Below the pieces are notes generated by a model, which saw nothing but the letters and a program-made list of their open reading frames with translations, had not been told where the DNA came from and ran no database searches. DNA of 64,000 nt, taken from Flavobacterium indicum GPTSA100-9 = DSM 17447 (GTDB lineage Bacteria > Bacteroidota > Bacteroidia > Flavobacteriales > Flavobacteriaceae). Every line of letters begins with the position of its first letter. Within the stretch, counting starts at the first letter, position 1. The position numbers and the translations under genes are program-made. Shown one piece after another: positions 34,883 to 44,600 of the stretch. The stretch spans positions 1,364,001 to 1,428,000 of the forward strand of contig NC_017025.1 in assembly GCF_000455605.1 (NCBI RefSeq), written 5' to 3'.

Positions 34883-35338
34883 TTATTTTTTTAAAACTGA
34901 TTCCGGAACTAAGGGTGAAATATCGCCACCATTTCGAAGAACATCCCTTACAATACTTGAGGAAATAAAAGATGTTCTTGCAGCTGTTAATAAAAACACC
35001 GTTTCTATTTTTGACATAACTCTATTAGTATGTGCAATGGCTTTTTCGAATTCAAAATCGGCCGGATTGCGTAAGCCTCTTAAAATAAAATCCGCTTTTT
35101 CTTTTTTACATAAATCAATAGTTAAACCCGTATAAGTAATCACTTTTACTTTGGGTTCATCTTTAAAAGCTTCTTCAATGAAACGTTTTCTATCTTCCAA
35201 AGAATACATGTATTTTTTATCGGCATTCACGCCAATCGCTACAATTACTTCATCAAAAAGAGAAACTCCTCGTTTAATGATATCATAATGTCCGTTTGTT
35301 ATAGGATCAAAAGATCCGGGGAATATCGCTTTTTTCAT
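34883..35338 (-). CDS. coaD: Phosphopantetheine adenylyltransferase
   Basis: A 151-aa nucleotidyltransferase that makes dephospho-CoA from 4'-phosphopantetheine and ATP. GSFDPITNGHYDIIKRG holds the T/HxGH motif; the second ATP motif is SSSIVRDV, and FILRGLRNPADFEFE is the family's substrate loop. Length is normal. Its start overlaps the stop of the 157-aa gene by 4 bp, so it is translationally coupled and in the same transcript as ddl. Confidence 0.96.
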   Translation of the reverse strand: MKKAIFPGSFDPITNGHYDIIKRGVSLFDEVIVAIGVNADKKYMYSLEDRKRFIEEAFKDEPKVKVITYTGLTIDLCKKEKADFILRGLRNPADFEFEKAIAHTNRVMSKIETVFLLTAARTSFISSSIVRDVLRNGGDISPLVPESVLKK

Positions 35339-35808
35339 AATTTTTTTAATTTTGTAATAATTGTTTTCACGTCTTTTTCTGAATATTCACCTACTTTAAA
35401 TTCAAAATATCCTTTTTTATTAATTGCAATTATAGCATGACAATTTTGAAAATCTTTTAAAAGATCGTTTTTAAAAAAATCATTAAAATCTTCAAAAGAA
35501 GTAGAGTTATCTATCATGTTTTTTGCTATAAATTTATCAGTAAAAACATTTATTTTTTTTATTTGATTTAAATCAATTTTAGAGTAAATATTATTTTCAA
35601 ACCAGTCTAAGCTTTTATGTAAATTTTCATATTGATTGTAAAAACAATTTTCTTGAGGAAAAAAGAAGTTTATTAGTAATATGTCATCATTTTCCCATTT
35701 ATACTTTTCTTTTAAAAAGAATATTTTTTCAGAACTAATAATTTTAGATTGAGAATGTATTGAATTTGAAAAAAATATAATAAATAGAAGAAAAATAGTT
35801 TTTTTCAT
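35335..35808 (-). CDS. Hypothetical exported protein, possibly thioredoxin-like
   Basis: A 157-aa protein with a signal peptide (1-19, FFSNSIHSQ). The alternation of hydrophobic strands and helices (DDILLINFFFPQENCFYNQYENLHKSL..., KKINVFTDKFIAKNM, CHAIIAINKKGYFEFKVGEYSEKDVKTII) resembles a thioredoxin fold, but the active-site CxxC is missing: only a single Cys (in PQENCF) remains at that place. I would call it a degenerate thioredoxin-like protein of unknown role. It sits between ddl (3 bp) and coaD (4-bp overlap). Confidence 0.55.
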   Translation of the reverse strand: MKKTIFLLFIIFFSNSIHSQSKIISSEKIFFLKEKYKWENDDILLINFFFPQENCFYNQYENLHKSLDWFENNIYSKIDLNQIKKINVFTDKFIAKNMIDNSTSFEDFNDFFKNDLLKDFQNCHAIIAINKKGYFEFKVGEYSEKDVKTIITKLKKL

Positions 35809-35811
35809 AAA

Positions 35812-36786
35812 TTATTTTTTTAGAGCCAACTCAATAGCGTTTTCAAATAGTTCATTTAAAGAAATTCCAGCTTCTCGAGCTTGTTGTGGAAGAATACTTT
35901 CGGTCGTTAATCCAGGAATAGTATTCATTTCTAACATATGTGGTTCGCCATTTACAATAATAAATTCACTTCTAGAGAACCCCGACATTTTTAAAACTTC
36001 ATAGGCTTTTTTTGCCGTCGCTTCCACTTTAGCTTGGATTTCTGCTGAAATTCGAGCAGGTGTAATTTCTTGAGATTTACCTAAATACTTGGCTTCATAA
36101 TCAAAAAAGTCGTTTTCAGAAACAATTTCAGTTATGGGTAAAACCTTGATTTGACCTTTAAAATTGATAACTCCAACCGAAACTTCTGTACCATCTAAGA
36201 AACTTTCAATAATAATTTCATTATCTTCTTTGTAAGCATTTTCAATAGCAGGAACTAAATCTTCAATAGATTTTACTTTTGAAATTCCAAAGCTTGAACC
36301 CGATTTGTTTGGTTTAACAAAACACGGTAATCCAACAGTTTCAATTATTTTTGTAATATCAATTGAATCCCCATTATTTAAGTAAAAAGAAGTAGCTGTT
36401 TTAATTCCATAGGGTTTTAAAACAGAAAGTAAATCTCTTTTATTAAAGGTCAACGCCGCTTGGTAATAATCACATGAAGTTTGCGGAATATTCAATAATT
36501 CAAAGTACGCTTGCATTAATCCATCTTCACCGGGTGTACCATGAATGGCATTAAAAACCACATCAAAAGTTATTTTAGAACCTTGAACTTCAACCGAAAA
36601 ATCATTTTTGTTTATTGGAAATTCTTGTTCATTTTTATCAACATATACCCATTTATCTTTAAAAATATGAATTCTATAAGCGTTATATTTGGTTGCATCT
36701 AAATGATTATAAACTACATTTCCACTGGTAAGAGAGATTTTATATTCGCTTGAATATCCTCCCATAATAATTGCTACGTTTGTCAT
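35812..36786 (-). CDS. ddl: D-alanine--D-alanine ligase
   Basis: A 324-aa ATP-grasp enzyme making D-Ala-D-Ala for peptidoglycan. MGGYSSEYKISLTSG at the N terminus, the catalytic Glu in HGTPGEDG, the ATP loop KPNKSGSSFGISKVKS (with SSxGxS) and EMNTIPGLTTESILPQQA are all in place. Cytoplasmic. It is first in the minus-strand ddl-hypothetical-coaD operon and divergent from the PASTA protein gene, an order typical of Flavobacteria. Confidence 0.96.
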   Translation of the reverse strand: MTNVAIIMGGYSSEYKISLTSGNVVYNHLDATKYNAYRIHIFKDKWVYVDKNEQEFPINKNDFSVEVQGSKITFDVVFNAIHGTPGEDGLMQAYFELLNIPQTSCDYYQAALTFNKRDLLSVLKPYGIKTATSFYLNNGDSIDITKIIETVGLPCFVKPNKSGSSFGISKVKSIEDLVPAIENAYKEDNEIIIESFLDGTEVSVGVINFKGQIKVLPITEIVSENDFFDYEAKYLGKSQEITPARISAEIQAKVEATAKKAYEVLKMSGFSRSEFIIVNGEPHMLEMNTIPGLTTESILPQQAREAGISLNELFENAIELALKK

Positions 36787-36893
36787 TGAAGTTGTACTAA
36801 ATGTTTATACAAATTTATTATAAATTGTTTAGTGTAAAAAAGAAAATTGCAATAAACTAAAAATGAATTTTTATCGTTATCCATATATTAACA

Positions 36894-36923
36894 TTGATTC
36901 CAAAAAGAAATTTAGTATTTTTG
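36894..36923 (+). promoter_or_regulatory. Promoter of the PASTA-pseudouridine synthase operon
   Basis: TTG at 36894-36896, a 19-bp spacer and TATTTTTG at 36916-36923 form a good Bacteroidota promoter 16 bp before the ATG at 36940. Confidence 0.65.
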
Positions 36924-36939
36924 CTAAAATTATCAATTT

Positions 36940-37554
36940 ATGAGTTTAGGTAAGTTTCTAACCAGTTTAACGTTTTTCAAGCAATTGTTTTTAGCCATTG
37001 TAATAACAGTAGTTTTTTTATTCGCCTTAATTAAATTCTTAGATTTTAGAACGAATCATGGAGAGGAAATTAATGTTCCCGATTTATCTAAAATGAAATT
37101 AGAAGTAGCAGAAGAAAAATTAGATGAAGATGGATTGGAAGTTTTTCTATTAGATACTGTTGATTTTAGACCTGAATTTCCGCCTTATACTATTGTTGAA
37201 CAAGATCCGAAACCGAATTCTAAAGTTAAGGATGGCAGAAAAATTTATGTGAAGTTAAATGCCGGAGGTTTTTCTACTGTAACTATGCCCGACTTAATTA
37301 ACAAAACTTTCCGTCAAGCTGCCAGTACCATTAGAGCATTAGGTTTAGTAGAAGGAAAATCTAAATATGTTCCTAATATTGCTAAAGATGTAGTGTTGGA
37401 AATTTCTCAAAATGGTAAAAAATTAAAAGCAGGAGATAAAATTCTTAAAAATTCAACTATTGACTTTGTTTTGGGTGATGGAAAAGAATTGTTCAAAGAA
37501 GAGGAAACCGATTCATTGACGCAACAATTAATTGATACAACGGCAACAAATTAA
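36940..37554 (+). CDS. Membrane-anchored PASTA domain protein
   Basis: A 204-aa protein with one membrane helix (about 14-34) and then two recognisable PASTA domains (about 45-112 starting EEINVPDLSKMKLEVAEEKL, and about 115-180 starting TVTMPDLINKTFRQAASTI), ending in an acidic tail. PASTA domains bind peptidoglycan or lipid II. There is no kinase or transpeptidase domain, so this is a free PASTA anchor, probably inner-membrane with the domains in the periplasm. It is 5 bp from the pseudouridine synthase gene and divergent from ddl. Confidence 0.9.
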   Translation: MSLGKFLTSLTFFKQLFLAIVITVVFLFALIKFLDFRTNHGEEINVPDLSKMKLEVAEEKLDEDGLEVFLLDTVDFRPEFPPYTIVEQDPKPNSKVKDGRKIYVKLNAGGFSTVTMPDLINKTFRQAASTIRALGLVEGKSKYVPNIAKDVVLEISQNGKKLKAGDKILKNSTIDFVLGDGKELFKEEETDSLTQQLIDTTATN

Positions 37555-37559
37555 TTGAA

Positions 37560-38594
37560 ATGCAAGAGTTTATAAATGAAAATGAGCTAGATGATGAATT
37601 ATATGAACATCATCGTTTTGAAGTAGCTAAAGGTCAACAATCGCTTCGAATTGATAAATTCTTAATGAATGTCATTGATAATACCACTAGAAATAAGATT
37701 CAAAAAGCAGCTGATTCTGGTAACATCTTGGTTAATGATGTTGCGGTTAAATCCAATTATAAAGTCAAACCAAATGATGTAGTACGCGTGATGCTAGAAC
37801 ATCCTCCGTATGAACATCTATTAAAAGGGGAAAATATTCCAATTGATATTGTTTATGAAGATGAACAAGTATTAGTTGTAAACAAACCAGCAGGAATGGT
37901 AGTGCATCCTGGTCATGGTAATTACTCGGGCACTTTAGTAAATGCCTTGGCTTATCATTTTGATAATTTACCGATGAATTCTAGTGAAAGACCAGGTTTA
38001 GTTCATCGAATTGATAAAGATACTTCGGGTTTGTTAGTTGTGGCAAAAACAGAACATGCAATGAACCATTTGACTAAACAATTTGCCGAAAAAACTTCTG
38101 AAAGAGAATATGTAGCTATTGTTTGGGGAAATATTGAAGAGGAGGAAGGCACGATTGAAGGTAACATTGACCGTCATCAAACCAATCGTATGCAGATGGC
38201 AGTTTATCCTGATGGAGAAAAAGGGAAACCTGCAGTGACTCATTATAAAGTTATTGAACGTTTAGGTTATGTTACAGTGGTTTCGTGTAAATTAGAAACA
38301 GGTCGCACTCATCAAATTCGTGTGCACATGAAATATATCGGACATACATTATTCAATGATGAACGTTATGGTGGCGACCAAATTTTAAAGGGTACAACGT
38401 TTACTAAATACAAACAGTTTGTAGATAATTGTTTTAAAACACTTCCACGTCAGGCCCTACACGCCAAAACACTGGGATTTGAACATCCTACAACTGGCGA
38501 ATTTTTACGATTTAACACGGATATACCACAAGATATGGTGGATTGTATTGAAAAATGGAGAACTTATTCTAAAGCAGTACAAATTGAAGAATAA
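37560..38594 (+). CDS. RluA-family 23S rRNA pseudouridine synthase, RluD-like
   Basis: A 344-aa enzyme. The S4 RNA-binding domain is at about 25-85 (LRIDKFLMNVIDNTTRNKIQKAADSGNILVN) and the RluA catalytic domain at about 98-300, with the catalytic Asp in HRIDKDTSGLLVVAK (RxDxxTSG) near residue 150 and motif GRTHQIRVHMKYIGH later. Length and S4 domain point to RluD (U1911/1915/1917 of helix 69) rather than RluC, but that choice is inference. It is in an operon with the PASTA protein. Confidence 0.9.
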   Translation: MQEFINENELDDELYEHHRFEVAKGQQSLRIDKFLMNVIDNTTRNKIQKAADSGNILVNDVAVKSNYKVKPNDVVRVMLEHPPYEHLLKGENIPIDIVYEDEQVLVVNKPAGMVVHPGHGNYSGTLVNALAYHFDNLPMNSSERPGLVHRIDKDTSGLLVVAKTEHAMNHLTKQFAEKTSEREYVAIVWGNIEEEEGTIEGNIDRHQTNRMQMAVYPDGEKGKPAVTHYKVIERLGYVTVVSCKLETGRTHQIRVHMKYIGHTLFNDERYGGDQILKGTTFTKYKQFVDNCFKTLPRQALHAKTLGFEHPTTGEFLRFNTDIPQDMVDCIEKWRTYSKAVQIEE

Positions 38595-38625
38595 AAAAAG
38601 GGAAGTACATTTACTTCCCTTTTTT
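38594..38625. terminator. Bidirectional terminator
   Basis: Stem GGGAAGTA/TACTTCCC flanked by A6 and T6, with a CATT loop, lies between the convergent pseudouridine synthase and TonB receptor genes. Confidence 0.9.
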
Positions 38626-38639
38626 GTATCTATGCTAGT

Positions 38640-40862
38640 TTAAAAACTATATTTTACTCCGCCATAAAAGTTTCGACCGGCTGCATTAATACCTGAAGCA
38701 AAAACTCGGTATTGTGTATCTAATATATTTTCAACACCACCATAAATTCTGAAACCCGCTAGGTCTTTTGATGAAGCTTTAAAATTATAAGTTTCCCAAG
38801 CATACATGCCATTTGCAGGAGCATATTGTAAATTATCTTCTCCACTTGTTGAATAATCTTTAAGTCTCTTTTTACCATTAAACAACATATAAGCTTCTAA
38901 TTCTCCCCAATTAGGTTTATAATTTACACCAATTTTTCCATAATAAGGAGGAATATGATCCATTGGTCTTCTTGAATTATTGTCTTCAATTACACGACCT
39001 AAAGTATAATTAAAATTTCCTGATAAAATTAAATTTTTATACAACGTAGATTTTAATGAAGTTGAAAATCCTGTTATAAAAGCATTTCCAGCATTTTGAT
39101 TTGCAAAAATAGTACTGGAAATCCCATCATTATCATTATCTATTTGAGTTTGCCCATTTAATGAAAATTCTTTTGTCACAATGGCATTTTTGATCGTAGT
39201 ATAATAGTAGGTGGTTTCAATATTATGTTTGTTATCGGCCGACTTTACTACAAAACCAAAATCTGTTGTTACAGTTTTTTCAGGACCTAAATCATTATTT
39301 GGAATAATTAAAATTGAATTTGTACTGGTATCAAAAATCTTAGCTAAATCATCAATGTTAGGTGCTCTATAACCAGTTCCAATATTTGTTTTCAAAATAA
39401 AATTTTCAGATGTATTATATACTAATCCAGCGTTGGCACTGTAAGTAAAATTATTTTGTTCAATTGTTGTAAAAGGAAATTGGAAAGTTGAATTATCAAT
39501 TAGTTCACTTTTTAACTGGGTATATCCCACACGACCTCCAAGCGTAAAATTCCATTTTTCCATTTTTTTATTGAACGATACATAAGCATCATTTCTCATC
39601 ATTGAATTAGCACCATCTGGGTATCGTGTATTAGCACTAGTAATTTCACCGGTATTGATGTTAACTCTATTGGCAGTAGAATTTAACGTTTCATAGTAGT
39701 TCTCAATTCCATAGTATAAATTTCCATTCCAAACTTTTGATTCAAATTGACCATTAATGCTAAATACATCAACCTCTTCCATTTGGTTTCTAATTTTATC
39801 TTTGTTACTACCTGAGAATCTTCTGTCGTGTCTACTTTCTTCAACTTTTTGATACGAGGCATCCACTCTAAAATCGGTTTTACCAATGAAATCCTCTTTT
39901 TCTATAGTATAAATTCCTAAAATTCTTTTCTGTGGACCATAGTACCATTCTGCAAAAGTCATATTTCCACCCGAACGTTCGGTTAATCGGTCGTATCTTC
40001 CTATATTAGAACTGTTTGAAAATTGAAAATTAATTGAATGTTTCCAATTACTATTGGTTTTATATATGAATTTTTGCAAGAAATTCCATTGTTGATAGGC
40101 ACTACCAACTTGCGTGTATTTATCTGAATTTTCTACATTTTCATTTACATATAAATTGGTATTTGGGTCAAAATACGTATTTGCATAATACACTCGTTCT
40201 CCAAAATAATCACCGTTGTGATTTTTCTTTTTACCCATTTTCATGTCTCCAAAATCATTATAAGAAAAAGCAGTTAAGGAAGCCCAATTTTTACCACCAT
40301 AAGAAAAATCAAAGTAACCTGATTTTTCTTCGTTAACAGAAGAATATCTCGTAACTACATTTCCTTTTAGACCACTTCCAAATGTTGGTTTTTTGGTTAA
40401 CATATTTACAGCTCCACCTAAAGCATCACTTCCATACAAAGTAGAGGTTGGACCATATTGTATTAATGTGTTTTCCAATAAATTTTCATCAACAGTTATT
40501 ACATTTTGTAAATGTCCTGCTCTAAAAATTAGGTTATTCATTCTTACTCCATCTACTAGTAGTAAGACTCTACTTGCTTCAAATCCTCTAATTACGGGAG
40601 AACCGCCACCTTGTTGAGATTTTTGTACAAATAGTGCTCCACTGTTAGATAACATATCAGCTGTGTTTTGAAAATTTTGAAATTCAATTTTTTCTTTCGT
40701 GATAATTTCAACTTGAGAGGAGTTTTGTTGTTTATTCACATTTATTTTTTCACTGTGAATCTTTATTTCTTCAATATTTTGAGTTTTAATAGTATCTTGT
40801 TTGGTTTGAGACCATGAAGATATGCTTCCCATAAAGGCAAGTAGTATAATTTTTACTTTCAT
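38640..40862 (-). CDS. TonB-dependent outer-membrane receptor, haem/haemoglobin type
   Basis: A 740-aa receptor with signal peptide (1-18, ISSWSQ), plug (about 45-160: SQVEIITKEKIEFQNFQNTADM, GGGSPVIRGFEASRVLLLVDGVRMNN) and a 22-strand barrel ending in aromatic YGGVKYSF. FRAGHLQNVITVDENLLEN, YGSDALGGAVNML, GYRAPNIDDL and NNDLGPEKT resemble the FRAP/NPDL signatures of haem-uptake receptors, so haem or haemoproteins are the likely ligand, though cobalamin or siderophores are not excluded. A 167-aa membrane protein gene lies 59 bp upstream on the same strand. Confidence 0.88.
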   Translation of the reverse strand: MKVKIILLAFMGSISSWSQTKQDTIKTQNIEEIKIHSEKINVNKQQNSSQVEIITKEKIEFQNFQNTADMLSNSGALFVQKSQQGGGSPVIRGFEASRVLLLVDGVRMNNLIFRAGHLQNVITVDENLLENTLIQYGPTSTLYGSDALGGAVNMLTKKPTFGSGLKGNVVTRYSSVNEEKSGYFDFSYGGKNWASLTAFSYNDFGDMKMGKKKNHNGDYFGERVYYANTYFDPNTNLYVNENVENSDKYTQVGSAYQQWNFLQKFIYKTNSNWKHSINFQFSNSSNIGRYDRLTERSGGNMTFAEWYYGPQKRILGIYTIEKEDFIGKTDFRVDASYQKVEESRHDRRFSGSNKDKIRNQMEEVDVFSINGQFESKVWNGNLYYGIENYYETLNSTANRVNINTGEITSANTRYPDGANSMMRNDAYVSFNKKMEKWNFTLGGRVGYTQLKSELIDNSTFQFPFTTIEQNNFTYSANAGLVYNTSENFILKTNIGTGYRAPNIDDLAKIFDTSTNSILIIPNNDLGPEKTVTTDFGFVVKSADNKHNIETTYYYTTIKNAIVTKEFSLNGQTQIDNDNDGISSTIFANQNAGNAFITGFSTSLKSTLYKNLILSGNFNYTLGRVIEDNNSRRPMDHIPPYYGKIGVNYKPNWGELEAYMLFNGKKRLKDYSTSGEDNLQYAPANGMYAWETYNFKASSKDLAGFRIYGGVENILDTQYRVFASGINAAGRNFYGGVKYSF

Positions 40863-40921
40863 TTTAAATTTAAATTAAGTTAGTTTCAAATTCCGTATTT
40901 CATACGAATTGAGTTATTTGT

Positions 40922-41425
40922 TTAAGAAAGTAAATTGTTTTTTGGTGGAGAATAGGGGATGTCTAAATAAATAGTTGAAAGTTGAGAATTTAATGACCTA
41001 ATTTTAGTCTTCTTTCTTTTAAAAATTATAATATCTTGATTTGTTATTAGAATAGGAAGGTAATATCCGTAAGTATTGAGTTTCTTTTTGTTTTCCTTTT
41101 TTTCTTTGTGTAATTTGTAAAACAACTGCTCAATTTTTTTTTCATAACTGTCATTAATACAAATGTATTTTTTACCGTTTTTGGTTTCAATAATTTTAGT
41201 TATGTCATACAGGTTCCCTTTATATTTAAATTCTTTATTTTTTTTTAGCCAAACAAATTTGCTAAAGTCTATTTTGTTTACTTCAAATTGAACTTTAATA
41301 TTGGGGTTGTTTTCTATAAAATCAATTTTTGATTTATGTACTTTATATAATTGAATAACATGAATGCCAATAACACTACTTAACAGTACTAATATAAGGA
41401 ATAGTAATGTGATTTTTTTTGACAT
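40922..41425 (-). CDS. Hypothetical single-pass membrane protein
   Basis: A 167-aa protein with one N-terminal hydrophobic segment (about 5-25, LLFLILVLLSSVIGIHVIQLY) and a Lys/Tyr-rich exported part (KYKGNLYDITKIIETKNGKKYICI reads as beta strands). I do not recognise a family. It is placed directly before the TonB receptor gene and probably forms an operon with it, which suggests a role with the receptor; proteins of this size and layout precede TonB receptors in other Flavobacteria. Confidence 0.65.
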   Translation of the reverse strand: MSKKITLLFLILVLLSSVIGIHVIQLYKVHKSKIDFIENNPNIKVQFEVNKIDFSKFVWLKKNKEFKYKGNLYDITKIIETKNGKKYICINDSYEKKIEQLFYKLHKEKKENKKKLNTYGYYLPILITNQDIIIFKRKKTKIRSLNSQLSTIYLDIPYSPPKNNLLS

Positions 41426-41625
41426 TTTGATTAGCTAAATTTAGTAGTGTAAATATAAAAAATATCTTTTGTAGTGGATTAATTTTTTCTTCAATATTTA
41501 TTCTGATATTTTAAGTATTTTTTTGTAAAAACTTACTTTTTAAATGAATTCATTAAAAATCATTTTTAATTTTCCTTTTTTTTAATAATTCCCTAAATTG
41601 CATGACTTTTTATCGCTAATTAAAA

Positions 41626-44600
41626 ATGGAACAAGTACAACCTTACCAACCAAAAAATAAAGTTCGAATTGTAACAGCCGCGTCCTTATTTGACGGTCAT
41701 GATGCTGCAATTAATATCATGCGTAGAATTATTCAAGCTACTGGCGTTGAAGTCATTCACCTTGGACATGATAGAAGTGTGGAAGAAGTAGTAAATACTG
41801 CTATTCAAGAAGATGCAAATGCAATCGCGATGACATCTTACCAAGGAGGTCACAACGAATATTTCAAATATATGTACGATTTGCTGAATGAAAAAGGAGC
41901 AGGACATATTAAAATATTTGGTGGCGGTGGCGGTGTAATTCTTCCTTCTGAGATTGAAGAGTTACATGCTTACGGTATCACTAAAATTTATTCTCCAGAT
42001 GACGGGCGTGCATTAGGTTTACAAGGAATGATTAATGATTTAGTTCAAAAATCCGATTTTTGCCCCCCAACCCCCGATGGGGGAGCTTCCAAAATTGTGG
42101 AAAATCTTAAAGAAAAAGAAGTCAATACAATTTCACGATTAATTTCACTTGCTGAAAACAATCCTGATAATTTCTATGAAATTTTTACGAAATCATTAGT
42201 AGCTCCCCCTTCGGGGGCGGGGGGGGCTGTTCCAGTTTTAGGTATCACCGGAACAGGTGGTGCTGGAAAATCATCATTAGTAGATGAATTAGTACGTCGT
42301 TTCTTAATCGATTTCCCTGAAAAAACTATCGGATTAATTTCGGTTGACCCATCAAAACGTAAAACAGGTGGTGCTTTATTGGGTGATAGAATTCGTATGA
42401 ATGCTATTAACAATTCTCGTGTTTACATGCGTTCGTTAGCAACTCGTCAATCGAATTTAGCCTTATCGAAATATGTAGCGGAAGCGATTCAAGTGTTGAA
42501 AGCGGCAAAATATGATTTAATCATTCTAGAAACTTCTGGAATTGGACAATCCGATACTGAAATTCTTGATCACTCTGATGTTTCTTTATACGTAATGACA
42601 CCTGAATTCGGTGCAGCAACACAGTTAGAGAAAATCGATATGTTAGATTTTGCGGATTTAGTAGCGTTAAATAAATTCGATAAACGTGGCGCTTTAGATG
42701 CCATTCGTGATGTGAAAAAACAATACCAACGCAATCATAATTTATGGGATGTAGATCCAGATAAAATGCCTGTATTTGGCACTATCGCTTCTCAATTCAA
42801 CGATCCTGGTATGAATACCCTTTACAAATCTATCATGGATAAGATTGTTGCCAAAACGGGAGCGGATTTACAATCGACTTTCGAAATTACACGTGAAATG
42901 AGCGAGAAAATCTTCGTAATTCCTCCTCACAGAACGCGTTATTTATCGGAAATTGCAGAAAACAACAGAAAATACGATGAAACGGCGCTAACACAAGTAG
43001 AAGTAGCGCAAAAATTATACGGAATTTTCAAAACGATTTGTTCAGTTGCAAATATAAATTCTCGAGCAATTGAAAATAGCTTGATAATTAAATCGGGGTT
43101 AAATCAAGATGAGATTCTGAAACAAGTTCAGAATGACAAAGATAAATCAGTTTTCTTAGACTTATTATTAAAAGAATTCGACCGCGTAAAAATGAATTTA
43201 GACCCATACAATTGGGAAATTTTGTTGACTTGGGAAGAAAAAGTAAACAAATACAAAAATCCAGTGTATTCGTTTAAAGTTCGTGATAAAGAAATCAAAA
43301 TTGAAACGCATACCGAATCGTTGTCTCATTCTCAAATTCCAAAAGTTGCCTTACCTAAATACCAAGCTTGGGGTGATATCTTAAAATGGAATTTACAAGA
43401 AAACGTACCTGGAGAATTTCCTTTTGCATCTGGATTGTATCCATTCAAGCGTGAGGGAGAAGATCCAACGCGTATGTTTGCAGGAGAAGGGGGTCCAGAA
43501 AGAACAAATCGTCGTTTCCATTATGTTTCTTTGGGAATGCCAGCAAAACGTTTATCTACCGCCTTTGACTCGGTAACATTATACGGAAATGACCCAGACC
43601 ACAGACCTGATATTTACGGAAAAATTGGTAATGCGGGAGTTTCTATTTGTTGTTTAGACGATGCTAAAAAGTTATACTCAGGTTTCGATTTGAGTCACCC
43701 TGCGACTTCAGTTTCTATGACCATTAACGGTCCAGCACCCATGTTGTTAGGATTTTTTATGAATGCTGCTATCGACCAAAACTGTGAAAAATACATCAAA
43801 GAACACGGTTTAGAAGCAGAGGTTGAGAAAAAGAAAAAAGAACTATACGACGATAAAGGTTTAGAAAGACCAAGATATAATGGTGAATTACCAGAAGGAA
43901 ATGATGGTTTAGGTTTATTGCTTTTAGGAGTAACGGGAGATCAAGTATTGCCTGCGGATGTTTACCAAGATATCAAAGTGAAGACGTTAGCACAAGTCCG
44001 TGGAACGGTTCAAGCGGATATTTTAAAAGAAGATCAAGCACAAAACACTTGTATTTTCTCAACGGAGTTTGCGTTGCGTTTGATGGGAGACGTTCAAGAA
44101 TATTTCATCAAGCAAAATGTGCGTAACTTCTATTCGGTTTCGATTTCAGGTTATCATATTGCTGAAGCTGGAGCGAATCCAATAACACAGTTAGCGTTTA
44201 CTTTAGCTAATGGTTTCACTTATGTGGAATATTATTTAAGTAGAGGAATGAACATCAACGACTTCGGTCCGAATTTATCGTTCTTCTTCTCAAACGGAAT
44301 TGATCCTGAATATGCTGTAATCGGTCGTGTAGCACGTAAGATTTGGGCAAAAGCCATGAAAAACAAATACGGAGCTAACGAAAGAGCGCAAATGTTGAAA
44401 TATCACATTCAAACCTCTGGTCGTTCGTTACACGCGCAAGAGATTGATTTCAATGATATTCGTACGACTTTACAAGCGTTGTACGCGATTTACGATAACT
44501 GTAACTCGTTACATACGAATGCTTATGATGAGGCAATTACGACTCCAACAGAAGAATCAGTGCGTCGTGCAATGGCCATTCAGTTGATTATTAATAAAGA

